Below, piece by piece: positions 19,239 to 28,787 of a DNA stretch of 64,000 nucleotides. The notes under the pieces were generated by a model. That model was not told the origin of the DNA. It was given only the letters and a program-made list of their open reading frames with translations, and did not search any database. Position 1 is the stretch's first letter. The number at the start of each line of letters is the position of its first letter. The DNA is from Flammeovirga pectinis. Its GTDB lineage: Bacteria > Bacteroidota > Bacteroidia > Cytophagales > Flammeovirgaceae. Made by a program: the position numbers and the translations under genes. Location: contig NZ_CP034563.1 in assembly GCF_003970675.1 (NCBI RefSeq), positions 1,059,501 through 1,123,500 on the forward strand, given 5' to 3'.

Positions 19239-20597
19239 TTAGTAATTTTGTGTACCAATTGGGCAACCTATAATAATAGAATTAGTAACTGTAATACTGC
19301 TAAAGTTTGATGCCTTAATGCCATTCTGAAATTGTGGATCGTACATATCAGAACCTTCAGCTAAGTATAATGTACCAACTGCGGTTACATTAGAGAAAAC
19401 ACAAGATGTTATAGGTGATGCACCTGCATTTTTAGATGTTGTAGATTCAAAACATTTAGACCCACTAATGTCTGCTGCCAATTCATTTCTCAACACATAT
19501 ACATATTGTACATTCCCTGAATATCCTGCATCTGTATCGAAATCATCGTCTAAGGTATTGTAGGCTACTAAATGATGAAGATTAACATTACCTCCAAACC
19601 ATTCATAGGCATCATCTCCTGCAAAAGAAGTGATAATATGGTCTATTTGTGTGTTATCTCCTATACTTCCTAAAGTTAAGGTATTAATCTCATTACCAGG
19701 AGATAAAGCAATACCTGCATATTCAATTCGTACATATTGTAGTATTCCAGAATTATCATGAGGATCATTTCCTCCATACTGTCCATTTCCACCCGTAGCA
19801 TCAATCCCTTCAATGGTAACATCTTCTCCTTTATTGTTGGGTGATCTACCTAATAAAACCAAACCACCCCAATCTCCTCTATCTCTTTGTCCGATTGCCT
19901 TTGTGGATGTAAAAACTATAGGGTTTTCGGCAGTTCCTTTTGCATTAATTTTCGCCCCTCTATTAATAATTAAAACGCCCGGTTCAGCATCGCCTGTTCT
20001 ACCAGATCCAAAAATTATTGTCCCTGCCTCAATTGTTATTGTTTTACCTTCTTGCACAAAAACTTGACCTATTAGTAAATACTGTTTGTTTGCATACAAT
20101 GTGATATCTTCTGTAATTTCGCCACTAATTTTAATTGCCTGTTCTTCATTATAATTGTACTCTTTTGTAGAAGGATCAATCAAAAACCAATTTGAATTTG
20201 TCGACCAACTTTCTGCTGCAGAAGTACCAAATGCACCGACGTAAGAGGGAGTTTCGAAAAACGAAGGAAGTGCCGTATTTAATTCAAAATCAGTAATAGA
20301 AGTTGAAATTAATAAAGGGAGCTCATCTCTATAATTTTCTTTTCCAAATGTAGTGGACGTGAAAACATCTTCTACTTTTAAATCAGAAATAGATGTAATT
20401 GTATCTTCTTCATCAATATCAATATATGTTGTATTATTTTCTATAAATAAGCAATTGATTATATCTCCAGTACCTGTTATTGCACTACCATCATCTCCTT
20501 CTGCTGGTTGTTCTGGATTATAATCAGACGGTGAGCTAATAGAACAAGAGGTACACAAAGATATTGTTACGATGAGTAATTTATATAAATAGTTCAT
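19239..20597 (-). CDS. Beta-helix-like lipoprotein next to a TonB receptor
   Basis: 452 residues with a lipobox (SLCTSC, Cys18), so lipid-anchored. A low-complexity acidic segment follows, then from about residue 165 a repetitive beta structure with ITIEAGTIIFGSG, RGDWGGLVLLG and LQYVRIEYAG, typical of a right-handed beta-helix family common in Bacteroidota surface lipoproteins. The DDAYEWFGG and DDDFDTDAG segments are rich in acidic residues and may bind cations. It starts 11 bases after the TonB-dependent receptor frame ends, so the two are an operon and probably act together at the outer membrane. I cannot name the substrate. Confidence 0.75.
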   Translation of the reverse strand: MNYLYKLLIVTISLCTSCSISSPSDYNPEQPAEGDDGSAITGTGDIINCLFIENNTTYIDIDEEDTITSISDLKVEDVFTSTTFGKENYRDELPLLISTSITDFELNTALPSFFETPSYVGAFGTSAAESWSTNSNWFLIDPSTKEYNYNEEQAIKISGEITEDITLYANKQYLLIGQVFVQEGKTITIEAGTIIFGSGRTGDAEPGVLIINRGAKINAKGTAENPIVFTSTKAIGQRDRGDWGGLVLLGRSPNNKGEDVTIEGIDATGGNGQYGGNDPHDNSGILQYVRIEYAGIALSPGNEINTLTLGSIGDNTQIDHIITSFAGDDAYEWFGGNVNLHHLVAYNTLDDDFDTDAGYSGNVQYVYVLRNELAADISGSKCFESTTSKNAGASPITSCVFSNVTAVGTLYLAEGSDMYDPQFQNGIKASNFSSITVTNSIIIGCPIGTQNY

Positions 20598-20608
20598 TTT
20601 TAAAAGAT

Positions 20609-23118
20609 TTAGAATTTAACACTTAAACCAAAAGTAAACGAAGGACCAACCTGTACTTCTCTTATTAACTTATCACTTCCATTTCCTGGATCAATTTCTC
20701 CATCCATATTTCCATCTTCATAAAAAGTTGCTTTTGCATTTAAAATATTTGCAGCCTTAAACGAAAGATCTAATTTCTTTGTCATGGTTTTCTTTACCAT
20801 AAAACCCAAATTATGTGTTGGCATTAAGTACCAAGGATAGGTTTCTTGTCCATCTCCTACAGTATATAAACTCTTACCTTGTGTATTGTACATTACCGCA
20901 AAAAGTAAATCGTTGTGTGTATAATTAATGGATGCATTTATAATATATGGCGCCTGTCCTTGTAATGCTCTAGTAGAAGATGCTTCTTGAGACTCTTCAC
21001 TCAATTGTACCTGAGAATAGATATACGAAGCATTAACCATTACATGGACTTTATTTAACCAATGGTGTCTATTTGCACTTAAAGGAGTTGCAATTTCTAC
21101 AGAAACCCCTGCCAATTGAGCTGATTCAGAATTTTCGTACGTAAACATCGGGCTTTCAGATCGTATTTTATAGGCTTTCTCAATAGGGTTATTCATGTAT
21201 TTATAAAACAAAGAACCGCTTACTTTTAACCCATAAATAAATTGTTTGGAGTAGCTGAAATCTATATTCTGAATTTCTGTATTTTCTAATTCTGAGTTAC
21301 CCGCTATATCGGTACGCCATTCAAAATCGTAATACGTAAAAGGAGCTAATTCTCTAAATGCAGGTCTGTTGATTGATTTAGCATAAGACATCTTTATAAC
21401 ACCACCTTTATCGTCTGCTTTTACATAGTTTACATAAGGCAATACATCTGTACTTTGGTTATTTACATTTACAGTATCGCACACTAAAGTTTGATTAAAA
21501 GATTCTACTCTTACTCCTACACCAAGTTTACTTTTATAAGCTACAGGAATTTCTAAACCAACATATTCAGCCAATAATTTACTATCTGCTGTATAAGCAT
21601 CTGTTGGTCTTGTTCCGTCAATCATATAGTAGCCATTCTCACCAAAATTTTCTGATTCAAAAATACTTCCTATTTCACTAGCAGAAGGGTATCTCAATTC
21701 ATAATCTGTATTATCATCCTGTGCGAATGAAGTTAATCTACTATCAAACCCTCTAGCAGAATATTCAGTATAAACACCCGCTTTAAGTTTAATACCATCA
21801 TTATAAGTAGATATATTTCTTGTGAAATCAACTCTTCCAGAATATGTATTTTCTTTTAAAATTGATGCATACCTACTTCCAGCATCTGCTTTTGAACTTC
21901 TTGGAATCAGTAAATAAAAATCTTCAGTTGTACCTAATAACCGTTGTGCAGCGGCTACTCTATAATCAGGTTCTTTTCTTGTAGTATGCGAATACCCTGC
22001 AGCCCAATCTAAAGTAGTCTGTTCATCTGTTCCTAATACATGATGTCCGTTTACACGACTTAAGTACATTGATTTTGAAACATAATCAGTGGCATAAGCT
22101 ACTCTTTCATATTGGTTATCATAATCTAAACCATATCTAACAGAGAACATATTATTTGCTGTATGAGTATAATAATTCGAAAACGTAATGCTTGATTTTG
22201 GACTGAATTCAAAATTCCAATTTGATACTAAATTTGTACTTGTGGTTTGATTGTATGTATAGTTATCGTTATAATATTTAGTTTTAGAACCTGTTACAGT
22301 CCCATTGTCATCTGTAGTATAACCAGTGTAACCATACCTATCACCATAATATGTTTTGGATGATTTATTAAACGTAAAACCATTGACTGTGGTAACTTTT
22401 ACTCGACTTCCTCCTAAGTCTCTTCCCATAATATAAGATAACCCCATATTTGGTAAGGCTTTTGATTTATTCACTCCCCAAACATTTTCTAATTTTTGGG
22501 CTTCTAAAGCAGCTTCATTTCTAGACATATTTTGTATCTCATCTGGAGAGGCTATATCATCAGAAAAATTTCTTTTCTCTACGCCTGCTCCAAAGAAGTC
22601 TGCTGCCCCCCATAATTTTGAGGCTTATAAAAATCTTGTCCTGTTGTATAGGGTAAGAAGCCTAGATTTACAGATAATGTTGTGAAATTTTTATCTACTT
22701 TTGCCTTTGTATGAATATCTACAGCAGCACCAGTAAACTCTCCAGTTATCCCTGCTGTACCATTTGTATATACGTTTACAGAATTTACAAAGCCAGATGG
22801 CAAACCATTAAAAGAGAATGCCTTTGTACTAGTCTCTGTACTTGGTGCAAGAATACCATCTATATACACTGCATTATACCTAGGTGATAATCCTCTGTAT
22901 TGTAATTGTGCTTTACTATTAATTAGAGAACCTTGTTGTAAGGCTAAAGTACTTACCACACCACCTTTTTGATTCAGTTGCTTAGCATTGTATTTATATA
23001 CAGGCTGAACACTTGTATTATCTAAAGAATCTAAAATAGTTTGAGCATATACTATATTTGTACTTAAAAATAGCACTAAGCAACTAAATATAAATATAGG
23101 TCTGTTTAAATAACTCAT
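20609..23118 (-). pseudogene. TonB-dependent receptor with a single frameshift
   Basis: Signal peptide (to about VYAQ), a plug domain with LQYRGLSPRYNAVYIDGI and a long beta barrel ending FTFGLSVKF, as for outer-membrane receptors that import ligands with TonB energy. No N-terminal carboxypeptidase-like domain, so it is not a typical SusC. The frame breaks at a run of six G (plus-strand C-run about 22606-22611): the first part ends NYGGQQTSLEQA, whereas one added G gives GGAADFFGAGVEKRNFSDD and joins the second frame at 22528. About 836 residues when repaired. Sequencing error, phase variation and true inactivation are all possible. First gene of the operon with the lipoprotein. Confidence 0.85.
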
Positions 23119-23163
23119 TATAAACTAAATAATTAATAACTCTATTCATTTCATCTAACACTG

Positions 23164-23171
23164 CAAATGTA
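23164..23171 (-). promoter_or_regulatory. Possible -7 box for the TonB receptor operon
   Basis: TACATTTG on the minus strand is an exact match to TAnnTTTG and lies 46 bases before the start codon. No clear -33 element was found at the usual distance. Confidence 0.3.
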
Positions 23172-23401
23172 TAACTTGAATTTAGTTTGATATTGAATTA
23201 AATATTAATTATATAGTATACTATGTTACGAATACGTTAAGATTGTTATCGGGTTTAAATGCATCGTTTGATATCAACCTTTATTTGAAATCATTACTTT
23301 ATGGTATTTATGTAAAATGGGTACTACTATTGGTATTAATAGTGTCAGTAAATCTTATACAATTGGATTATCTTTAATTATTTAACTATTAATAATAGAC
23401 T

Positions 23402-23701
23402 ATGTATAAGCACATTGTATTATGGAAATTGAAAGACAACGTAGAAGGTAAATCAAAAGCTGAACTTTCTATAATTGTAAAAGAAAAATTAGAAAGTCTT
23501 AAAGACGTTATTCCCGAAATCAAAGTACTTGATGTTGGGGTGAATGTAGGTAATTATGGTGCTTCTTTTTTTGATGTGGGAATGTATATTACTTTCAACT
23601 CTAAAGAAGATTTTCTTAAGTATATAACGTACAAGGAGCACGATGAAGTTGTTGCCTATATTCAAAGTGTAATGGTAGCAGAAGAAATTGTTGATTTTTA
23701 A
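23402..23701 (+). CDS. Dabb (stress-responsive A/B barrel) protein
   Basis: 99 residues starting MYKHIVLWKLKDNVEG, the usual entry of the Dabb family (PF07876), then a ferredoxin-like alpha/beta pattern and the KYITYKEHDEVVAYI helix with the conserved His. These small proteins form dimers; some bind or process small organic ligands, but for most bacterial members the role is unknown. Single gene, followed by a strong shared terminator. Confidence 0.88.
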   Translation: MYKHIVLWKLKDNVEGKSKAELSIIVKEKLESLKDVIPEIKVLDVGVNVGNYGASFFDVGMYITFNSKEDFLKYITYKEHDEVVAYIQSVMVAEEIVDF

Positions 23702-23716
23702 TATTATTGAAAGCAC

Positions 23717-23760
23717 AAAAAACGGGTAAGATTATAGTTAAATAATCTTACCCGTTTTTT
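23717..23760. terminator. Bidirectional terminator
   Basis: Perfect 19-pair stem (23717-23735 with 23742-23760) including A and T runs at its base, between the convergent Dabb and beta-helix genes. Confidence 0.8.
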
Positions 23761-23778
23761 TATAAAATTGGTGCAATA

Positions 23779-26196
23779 TTACCCCGCTACATTAATAGCT
23801 TTAGTAATTACATAACCATTGTAATTTACTCTAATGTAACATTTACCAGTAAGTAGAGGTAATGCAATTGTTTTAGTATCGTCTTCTATAACGTACTTTC
23901 TAATTCTTCCATATTTGTCAAAAACCTCTACAGAGCAATTTTGAATTGAGGCATTCACTTCTACAGATAATACTTGACTATCCATTTGTACATTGAAATC
24001 GTACACACCTACCGCATCAGAACGTGTTAACTTAATTTCTGATGTACTAATTTTATCACCTGCTTTAACTTTCAAGTTACAAGCTCCAATATTTGGTGTA
24101 GGATCATTTGGGTTGATAGGATTACCATAAAAATCTATGCGAGGTTGACTAGATACATATTTAAAAATACCCGTACGAGCACCCGGTAGTTCAGGACCAG
24201 CTTTATTAATTCCTGCATTAATAATTGTGCTTCCTCCCTCAGTAATAAATCCATCTCTAGAACCATTGTCAACGTTTAAGAAGTTTACTTTTCCTTTTAT
24301 AGATTTTTTATCTTGTGAAGTAAATTTATAAGCAACATCTCCATGATAGTAGTTATTACTTATAAAAATTTCTCCACCATTGTCTTCAATCAATACTTGT
24401 TTAGTACCAATACTACCCTTTTTGATATAAAAAAGGTTATTGAAAACATAAGAGTTTAAGCCCTTCATATCTATAGATGTTGCATAAGCAGAATCCATAT
24501 ATATTGTATTGTTATAGATATAGTTATTATCTGGCAAATGATGCCCTCCAGGTGTTTTACTGTTTAACCAAATAGTATGGTTACTCGTCTTCCATTTTAG
24601 ATTATTTCTCCATCCATCGTTCACAGATACATTATATCTATAGACGGAGTTCATGTTTCCACCAAGAATTTCTACAAATCCTCCTTCACAATCTTCCATG
24701 TAATTATATTGAATAAATGTATTTACATTTTCATGATCGATATGTACACCATGAGAATCTAGATAACCACGAATATGTAAACATTGATTGTATTGAATAA
24801 CCGTATTTACACATCTCCAAGTCCAAACAGAACTACCTCTTGCTGGCATTCTATGGTCTGAATTATCGCCTGGATAATTAAAGATATTCCCCTCTATTAA
24901 ACAATTATATGTTCTAATTGGTAAAATGCAAGTACCACCAGTATGATGAAATTCATTATTCCTAAAAACAAAATTCACATTGGAGTTACTCTCTTCTGTT
25001 CCTATTCCTTTTGCTGCACCTTTATGCTTTATGTGTACTCCCAAACGTTGTAGATTTTCGAAATAACAGTTTTGCATAATCACATCTCGGATTTGTTTAA
25101 TGTCTCCAACGTCATTTCTATTAGTAAGGAAAGTAACTGCAGATACCTCAAGATTATTAAATGCTTGTTCTCCTTTTTCTTTTAATACAGGCTTAGGGGC
25201 ATATACATTTCTAAAAACTACCTTATCGAAGCTAAAATCTTCCATTGTAGTTTTATTTGTATTTAAAATTAAGATAGCATAAGCATCTTGTTCACTAATT
25301 CCCTTTCTATTGCTCTTTCTTTCGTTGTGTACTTCTATCTTCTCAAAAGAAATATGGTCGTTATTTTTAACTAGAATTGCCTCTCTATAATCACCACCTT
25401 GTTTCTCTCCTACTTCACCAGTAATAATAGGCAGTGCACCTTTTCCATAAGATGAAACAACTATCGGTTGTTTAATGTTACCAGAACCATTAACTACAAA
25501 GTGTCCATCAAACCGATCTCCTTTTTTAAAGAAAACAGTATCTCCAGGATGTAACTTTGTATTCGTAATTTTTTCTAACGTTTTCCAAGGTGATGTTTTC
25601 TCACCGTTATTTTTATCACTTCCTATTGTTGCACTCAAGTAATAGTTTCTAGGAGTAGGTTTTGTAACAATTATTTTCTCCTCCCCTTTATTGATTACCT
25701 CAAAATCATCAATTGCTAAAGTACCAGACCAGTTTTGATAAACAACCAATTTGATTTGGGAATTACTTCCAGAGTTAAAAGTAACCGTTGTAGTAATCCA
25801 TTCATTCTCATTTTCTGATTGAAATAAGTCAGATTTTATTAATGTAGAGGCATTTTTATTGTCTCTAACAGCAATGTATCTTTTTAAACTCGATTTTGTC
25901 TTTACACTAAATGTATAGTTCGTATTTGGCTTTACCTGAATATTCTTTAATAACTGAATATTAGCCGCACCATTGGCTGTTGTTATTAATTTGAGGTAAC
26001 CATTGCTATTATCTTTAGCAATTTCTCCAATTACTTCTCCCTTATAACTTTTGTTATATTGAATTTTAAAACCAGTTTTAGCTATTAAAGTTCCAGAAGA
26101 ATAATTATTGAAATTATTTTCAAATTGAATTTTATCAGCAAAACAGTTCACTCCTAGTAAGAATAAACCAATAGTCACTAAAAAGTATCTCATCAT
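23779..26196 (-). CDS. Secreted right-handed beta-helix protein, possible polysaccharide lyase
   Basis: 805 residues with a signal peptide (to about CFAD). Residues 22-165 form a beta-sandwich, carbohydrate-binding-like module of the same type as the four in the T9SS protein at 58453-60984. From about 185 (YYLSATIGSDKNNGEKTSPWKTLEKI) to about 700 lies a parallel beta-helix with Asn-rich turns (FRNNEFHHTGG, QYNYMEDCEGGF), as in polysaccharide lyases and related depolymerases; I could not identify catalytic residues. The last 80 residues (VEVFDKYGRIRKY, GKCYIRVNYNGY) look like a T9SS type-A sorting domain. It is next to an AraC-type regulator, so it may be induced by a glycan. Confidence 0.82.
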   Translation of the reverse strand: MMRYFLVTIGLFLLGVNCFADKIQFENNFNNYSSGTLIAKTGFKIQYNKSYKGEVIGEIAKDNSNGYLKLITTANGAANIQLLKNIQVKPNTNYTFSVKTKSSLKRYIAVRDNKNASTLIKSDLFQSENENEWITTTVTFNSGSNSQIKLVVYQNWSGTLAIDDFEVINKGEEKIIVTKPTPRNYYLSATIGSDKNNGEKTSPWKTLEKITNTKLHPGDTVFFKKGDRFDGHFVVNGSGNIKQPIVVSSYGKGALPIITGEVGEKQGGDYREAILVKNNDHISFEKIEVHNERKSNRKGISEQDAYAILILNTNKTTMEDFSFDKVVFRNVYAPKPVLKEKGEQAFNNLEVSAVTFLTNRNDVGDIKQIRDVIMQNCYFENLQRLGVHIKHKGAAKGIGTEESNSNVNFVFRNNEFHHTGGTCILPIRTYNCLIEGNIFNYPGDNSDHRMPARGSSVWTWRCVNTVIQYNQCLHIRGYLDSHGVHIDHENVNTFIQYNYMEDCEGGFVEILGGNMNSVYRYNVSVNDGWRNNLKWKTSNHTIWLNSKTPGGHHLPDNNYIYNNTIYMDSAYATSIDMKGLNSYVFNNLFYIKKGSIGTKQVLIEDNGGEIFISNNYYHGDVAYKFTSQDKKSIKGKVNFLNVDNGSRDGFITEGGSTIINAGINKAGPELPGARTGIFKYVSSQPRIDFYGNPINPNDPTPNIGACNLKVKAGDKISTSEIKLTRSDAVGVYDFNVQMDSQVLSVEVNASIQNCSVEVFDKYGRIRKYVIEDDTKTIALPLLTGKCYIRVNYNGYVITKAINVAG

Positions 26197-26225
26197 CGTA
26201 GTATTATTAAAAAATGTTCGTGACT

Positions 26226-26233
26226 CAAATATA
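26226..26233 (-). promoter_or_regulatory. Possible -7 box for the beta-helix gene
   Basis: TATATTTG on the minus strand matches TAnnTTTG and lies about 30 bases before the start codon. No -33 element seen. Confidence 0.3.
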
Positions 26234-26339
26234 AAGTGATATAAGTGTATTTTATAACCTTAATAGAACAAAAATAAGTACTATTTATACAAAAGAAAGA
26301 TTTTAAGTCCTCTAACACATCAAAATACTACTCTCCTTA

Positions 26340-27287
26340 TTAATTATTTCTAATGGAAGATGGAGATATACCATATTTCTTTTTAAACTTTCTACTCATG
26401 TAAGACTGATTAGTATATCCTAGTTCATTACTTAAATCACTTAAGCTTTTTGAAGAGTGTTTAATCTGATTATACAATTCAATCATTCGGTATTCATTGT
26501 ACATGGAGTTGATAGATGTTTTATATACTTCTCTAAATAGTCTATTTAATTTTGATGCGCTCATACCAACCTCTTTGCAAATTTCTGGAATGACAGGAGT
26601 TGAGGATAAATCACTTAAGATCTTCACTTTTAGCTTACTCATTTTTTCTAAATCATCTGGATGGATAGCTTTAGTTTTCTCGTTTTTTAAAACAAGCTGT
26701 TGATTTAAAAGCATAATTATCTCATAAGCTCTAGACATAAACAGACAATGTGCCTCCGCTTTATTGTCTATTACATTGTAACAATCCATAATCAATGATT
26801 CAATTTTTGGATCTAAATCTTGAAAATAATAAAACGGTTCAGTACTAGAAAAGAGCTCATTCAGTACCAATCCATATTTATGCTGTGGTTCTTTTAAATA
26901 ATCAGATGGAAAACTGATTACAAACCATCTTACGATATCATTTTCTGGATAAATTATAGTATACCCTTGTACAGAATTATATATGCTTATACCTGCGTTA
27001 TTCCCTTTAGAAAAATTGGAATCATAAGACCACACTCCTTTTATCCCAATTCTAATAGTGATTATATTTTCATTAGAGGGTAAGAATTTAATAGTAATAG
27101 TTTTGTCAACTTCTGCTTCAATTAAGCTTACACAAAATGAATTTTTATATTCGAAAGAAGTTGCTTTTATTTTTCCGAAAATATCTTTTACAGACAAAAT
27201 TGGGGGCTTCCATAAGCCATCATAATATTCGGAAAACCCCTTATATAAATTATACGGGTAAGCTGATTTAGATGTATACGTAATCAT
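26340..27287 (-). CDS. AraC family transcriptional regulator
   Basis: 315 residues. The C-terminal 100 residues hold two helix-turn-helix motifs, EICKEVGMSASKLNRLFR and DLSNELGYTNQSYMSRKFKK, ending KYGISPSS as usual. The N-terminal ligand part has no recognised family but shares layout and length with the regulator at 807-1766, including a common IHPxDL/IKxM linker before the DNA-binding domain. It lies upstream of and in line with the beta-helix gene (143 bases away), and divergent from the PorP/SprF-adhesin operon; a 20-bp perfect inverted repeat sits in the divergent region. Confidence 0.93.
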   Translation of the reverse strand: MITYTSKSAYPYNLYKGFSEYYDGLWKPPILSVKDIFGKIKATSFEYKNSFCVSLIEAEVDKTITIKFLPSNENIITIRIGIKGVWSYDSNFSKGNNAGISIYNSVQGYTIIYPENDIVRWFVISFPSDYLKEPQHKYGLVLNELFSSTEPFYYFQDLDPKIESLIMDCYNVIDNKAEAHCLFMSRAYEIIMLLNQQLVLKNEKTKAIHPDDLEKMSKLKVKILSDLSSTPVIPEICKEVGMSASKLNRLFREVYKTSINSMYNEYRMIELYNQIKHSSKSLSDLSNELGYTNQSYMSRKFKKKYGISPSSIRNN

Positions 27288-27689
27288 TTTTAACAGTCTA
27301 GTCTATTGTTAAATATCAAACTAATATGAGTTATAACAAATTATATATATTCAATAATTTTAAATTTTTGATTTTAGTATCAAAAATTTAAAATTATTAG
27401 TACGTTTTTAAAGTTCACATAAGTGAGTTTTAAACCGACTTTAAATGATATGTACTTAAATTTAGTAATAAAACTATGATTAGTATAAACAAATCTTCAT
27501 ATCATGATAAATGATGAATGAATTAATCCTTTTAAAGAGTAATACTGACAAAAAGCATTCTTGTAATATTTTAATTATTAATTTCACTTATCAAATATAC
27601 TTTTTGGCATGGTATTAACGTATATATAAATAACAGATTAAGTTTATCTATTTGTACTTACAAAAAAAAGAACTGTAACTTATATAAAT
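27288..27689. other. Divergent intergenic region with a large inverted repeat
   Basis: No gene seen. The main feature is the inverted repeat at 27353-27398. The rest is very AT-rich, with no clear TAnnTTTG box for the PorP/SprF operon. Confidence 0.5.
27353..27398. repeat. 20-bp perfect inverted repeat (cruciform or operator)
   Basis: Arms 27353-27372 and 27379-27398 are perfect reverse complements with a six-base TTTAGT spacer. Only one position per arm is not A or T. It lies 66 bases from the AraC start and 292 from the PorP start. It has no G/C-rich core and no gene that ends nearby, so it is not an ordinary terminator. Confidence 0.85.
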
Positions 27690-28754
27690 ATGTGCCAATT
27701 CTGCATAAGAAAAAGGTTGATTCCCCTATTATCAATCTTTTTATTACTTGGATTGGCTGTAAACGCTCAAGACCCTCAATTTTCGCAATTTTATGCCGCT
27801 CCATTATATTTAAATCCGGCTATGGCAGGAAATACTTACGATGGAAGAGCGACATTAAATTATAGAAATCAATGGGTAGGTTTACCAGCCAATTTTGAAA
27901 CTTATATGGTAGGATATGACCAATATATCCCTTCAAAAAATATTGCTCTTGGTGGAACAATCCGACAAGACAGGTCGACTGTAAATGGTTCACAAAGTTT
28001 TACGAATACTTCTGTTGAAGTTATTGGTAGTTATTTATTATCAATTTCTAATAACCTAAAAGTAAATTTTGGATTACAATTAGGTTTTATGCAATCTTCT
28101 TTGGCGTTCAATAATTTATTATTTAGCGATCAGATTGGCACTGGAGGAACAATTGGAGGTCCTACAGCAGAGACGTTATTAAATGACAATGCTTTTGCTC
28201 CCGATATTTCTGCAGGAATGTTAGTTTACGGACGTGGTTTTTGGGGAGGTTTGGCTCTTCATCATATCAACTCGCCGAATGTTTCTTTTATGGGTGGTAA
28301 ACAACATTATCCCATGAAATTTTCTTTAATGGGCGGCTACGTTATTCCATTAGAATACGCTAATAGAAGACAAACGGTTAAAAGTTATACAGGTAAATCT
28401 ATTTCGCCAGTCGTCTTATTTATGCAACAAGGGCAAGCTACTCAATTAAGCCTAGGTGCTTATGCTAACTTATCGCCACTTCTTATAGGTATTTGGTATA
28501 GAGGATTACCTTTAATTAAACAGAATGATGCACAAGCTATTAATCATGATGCAATTATAGCAATGATTGGTGTAAAGGTTCAACGTTTAAAGTTTGGCTA
28601 TAGCATGGATTGGACATTAACTAGATTACCACAACAAGGTGCAATATCACATGAGATATCTTTAGGATATGATCTTAATATATACAAGGATTATAGAAAG
28701 AAGAAGAAAAAGAAAGCACAACTATTACCCTGTTCTACTCCATGGGTAAATTAA
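27690..28754 (+). CDS. PorP/SprF family type IX secretion membrane protein
   Basis: 354 residues with a signal peptide ending VNAQ and then the family entry DPQFSQFYAAPLYLNPAMAG, followed by RATLNYRNQW and alternating beta strands of an outer-membrane barrel. PorP/SprF proteins partner with T9SS substrates that carry a type-B sorting domain, helping them to reach or attach to the surface; SprF with the adhesin SprB in Flavobacterium johnsoniae is the best known pair. The next gene, 33 bases away, encodes exactly such a substrate, so this is very probably its dedicated partner. Confidence 0.93.
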   Translation: MCQFCIRKRLIPLLSIFLLLGLAVNAQDPQFSQFYAAPLYLNPAMAGNTYDGRATLNYRNQWVGLPANFETYMVGYDQYIPSKNIALGGTIRQDRSTVNGSQSFTNTSVEVIGSYLLSISNNLKVNFGLQLGFMQSSLAFNNLLFSDQIGTGGTIGGPTAETLLNDNAFAPDISAGMLVYGRGFWGGLALHHINSPNVSFMGGKQHYPMKFSLMGGYVIPLEYANRRQTVKSYTGKSISPVVLFMQQGQATQLSLGAYANLSPLLIGIWYRGLPLIKQNDAQAINHDAIIAMIGVKVQRLKFGYSMDWTLTRLPQQGAISHEISLGYDLNIYKDYRKKKKKKAQLLPCSTPWVN

Positions 28755-28787
28755 AAATACTAGATACCAACTTCATTACAATAAAAA

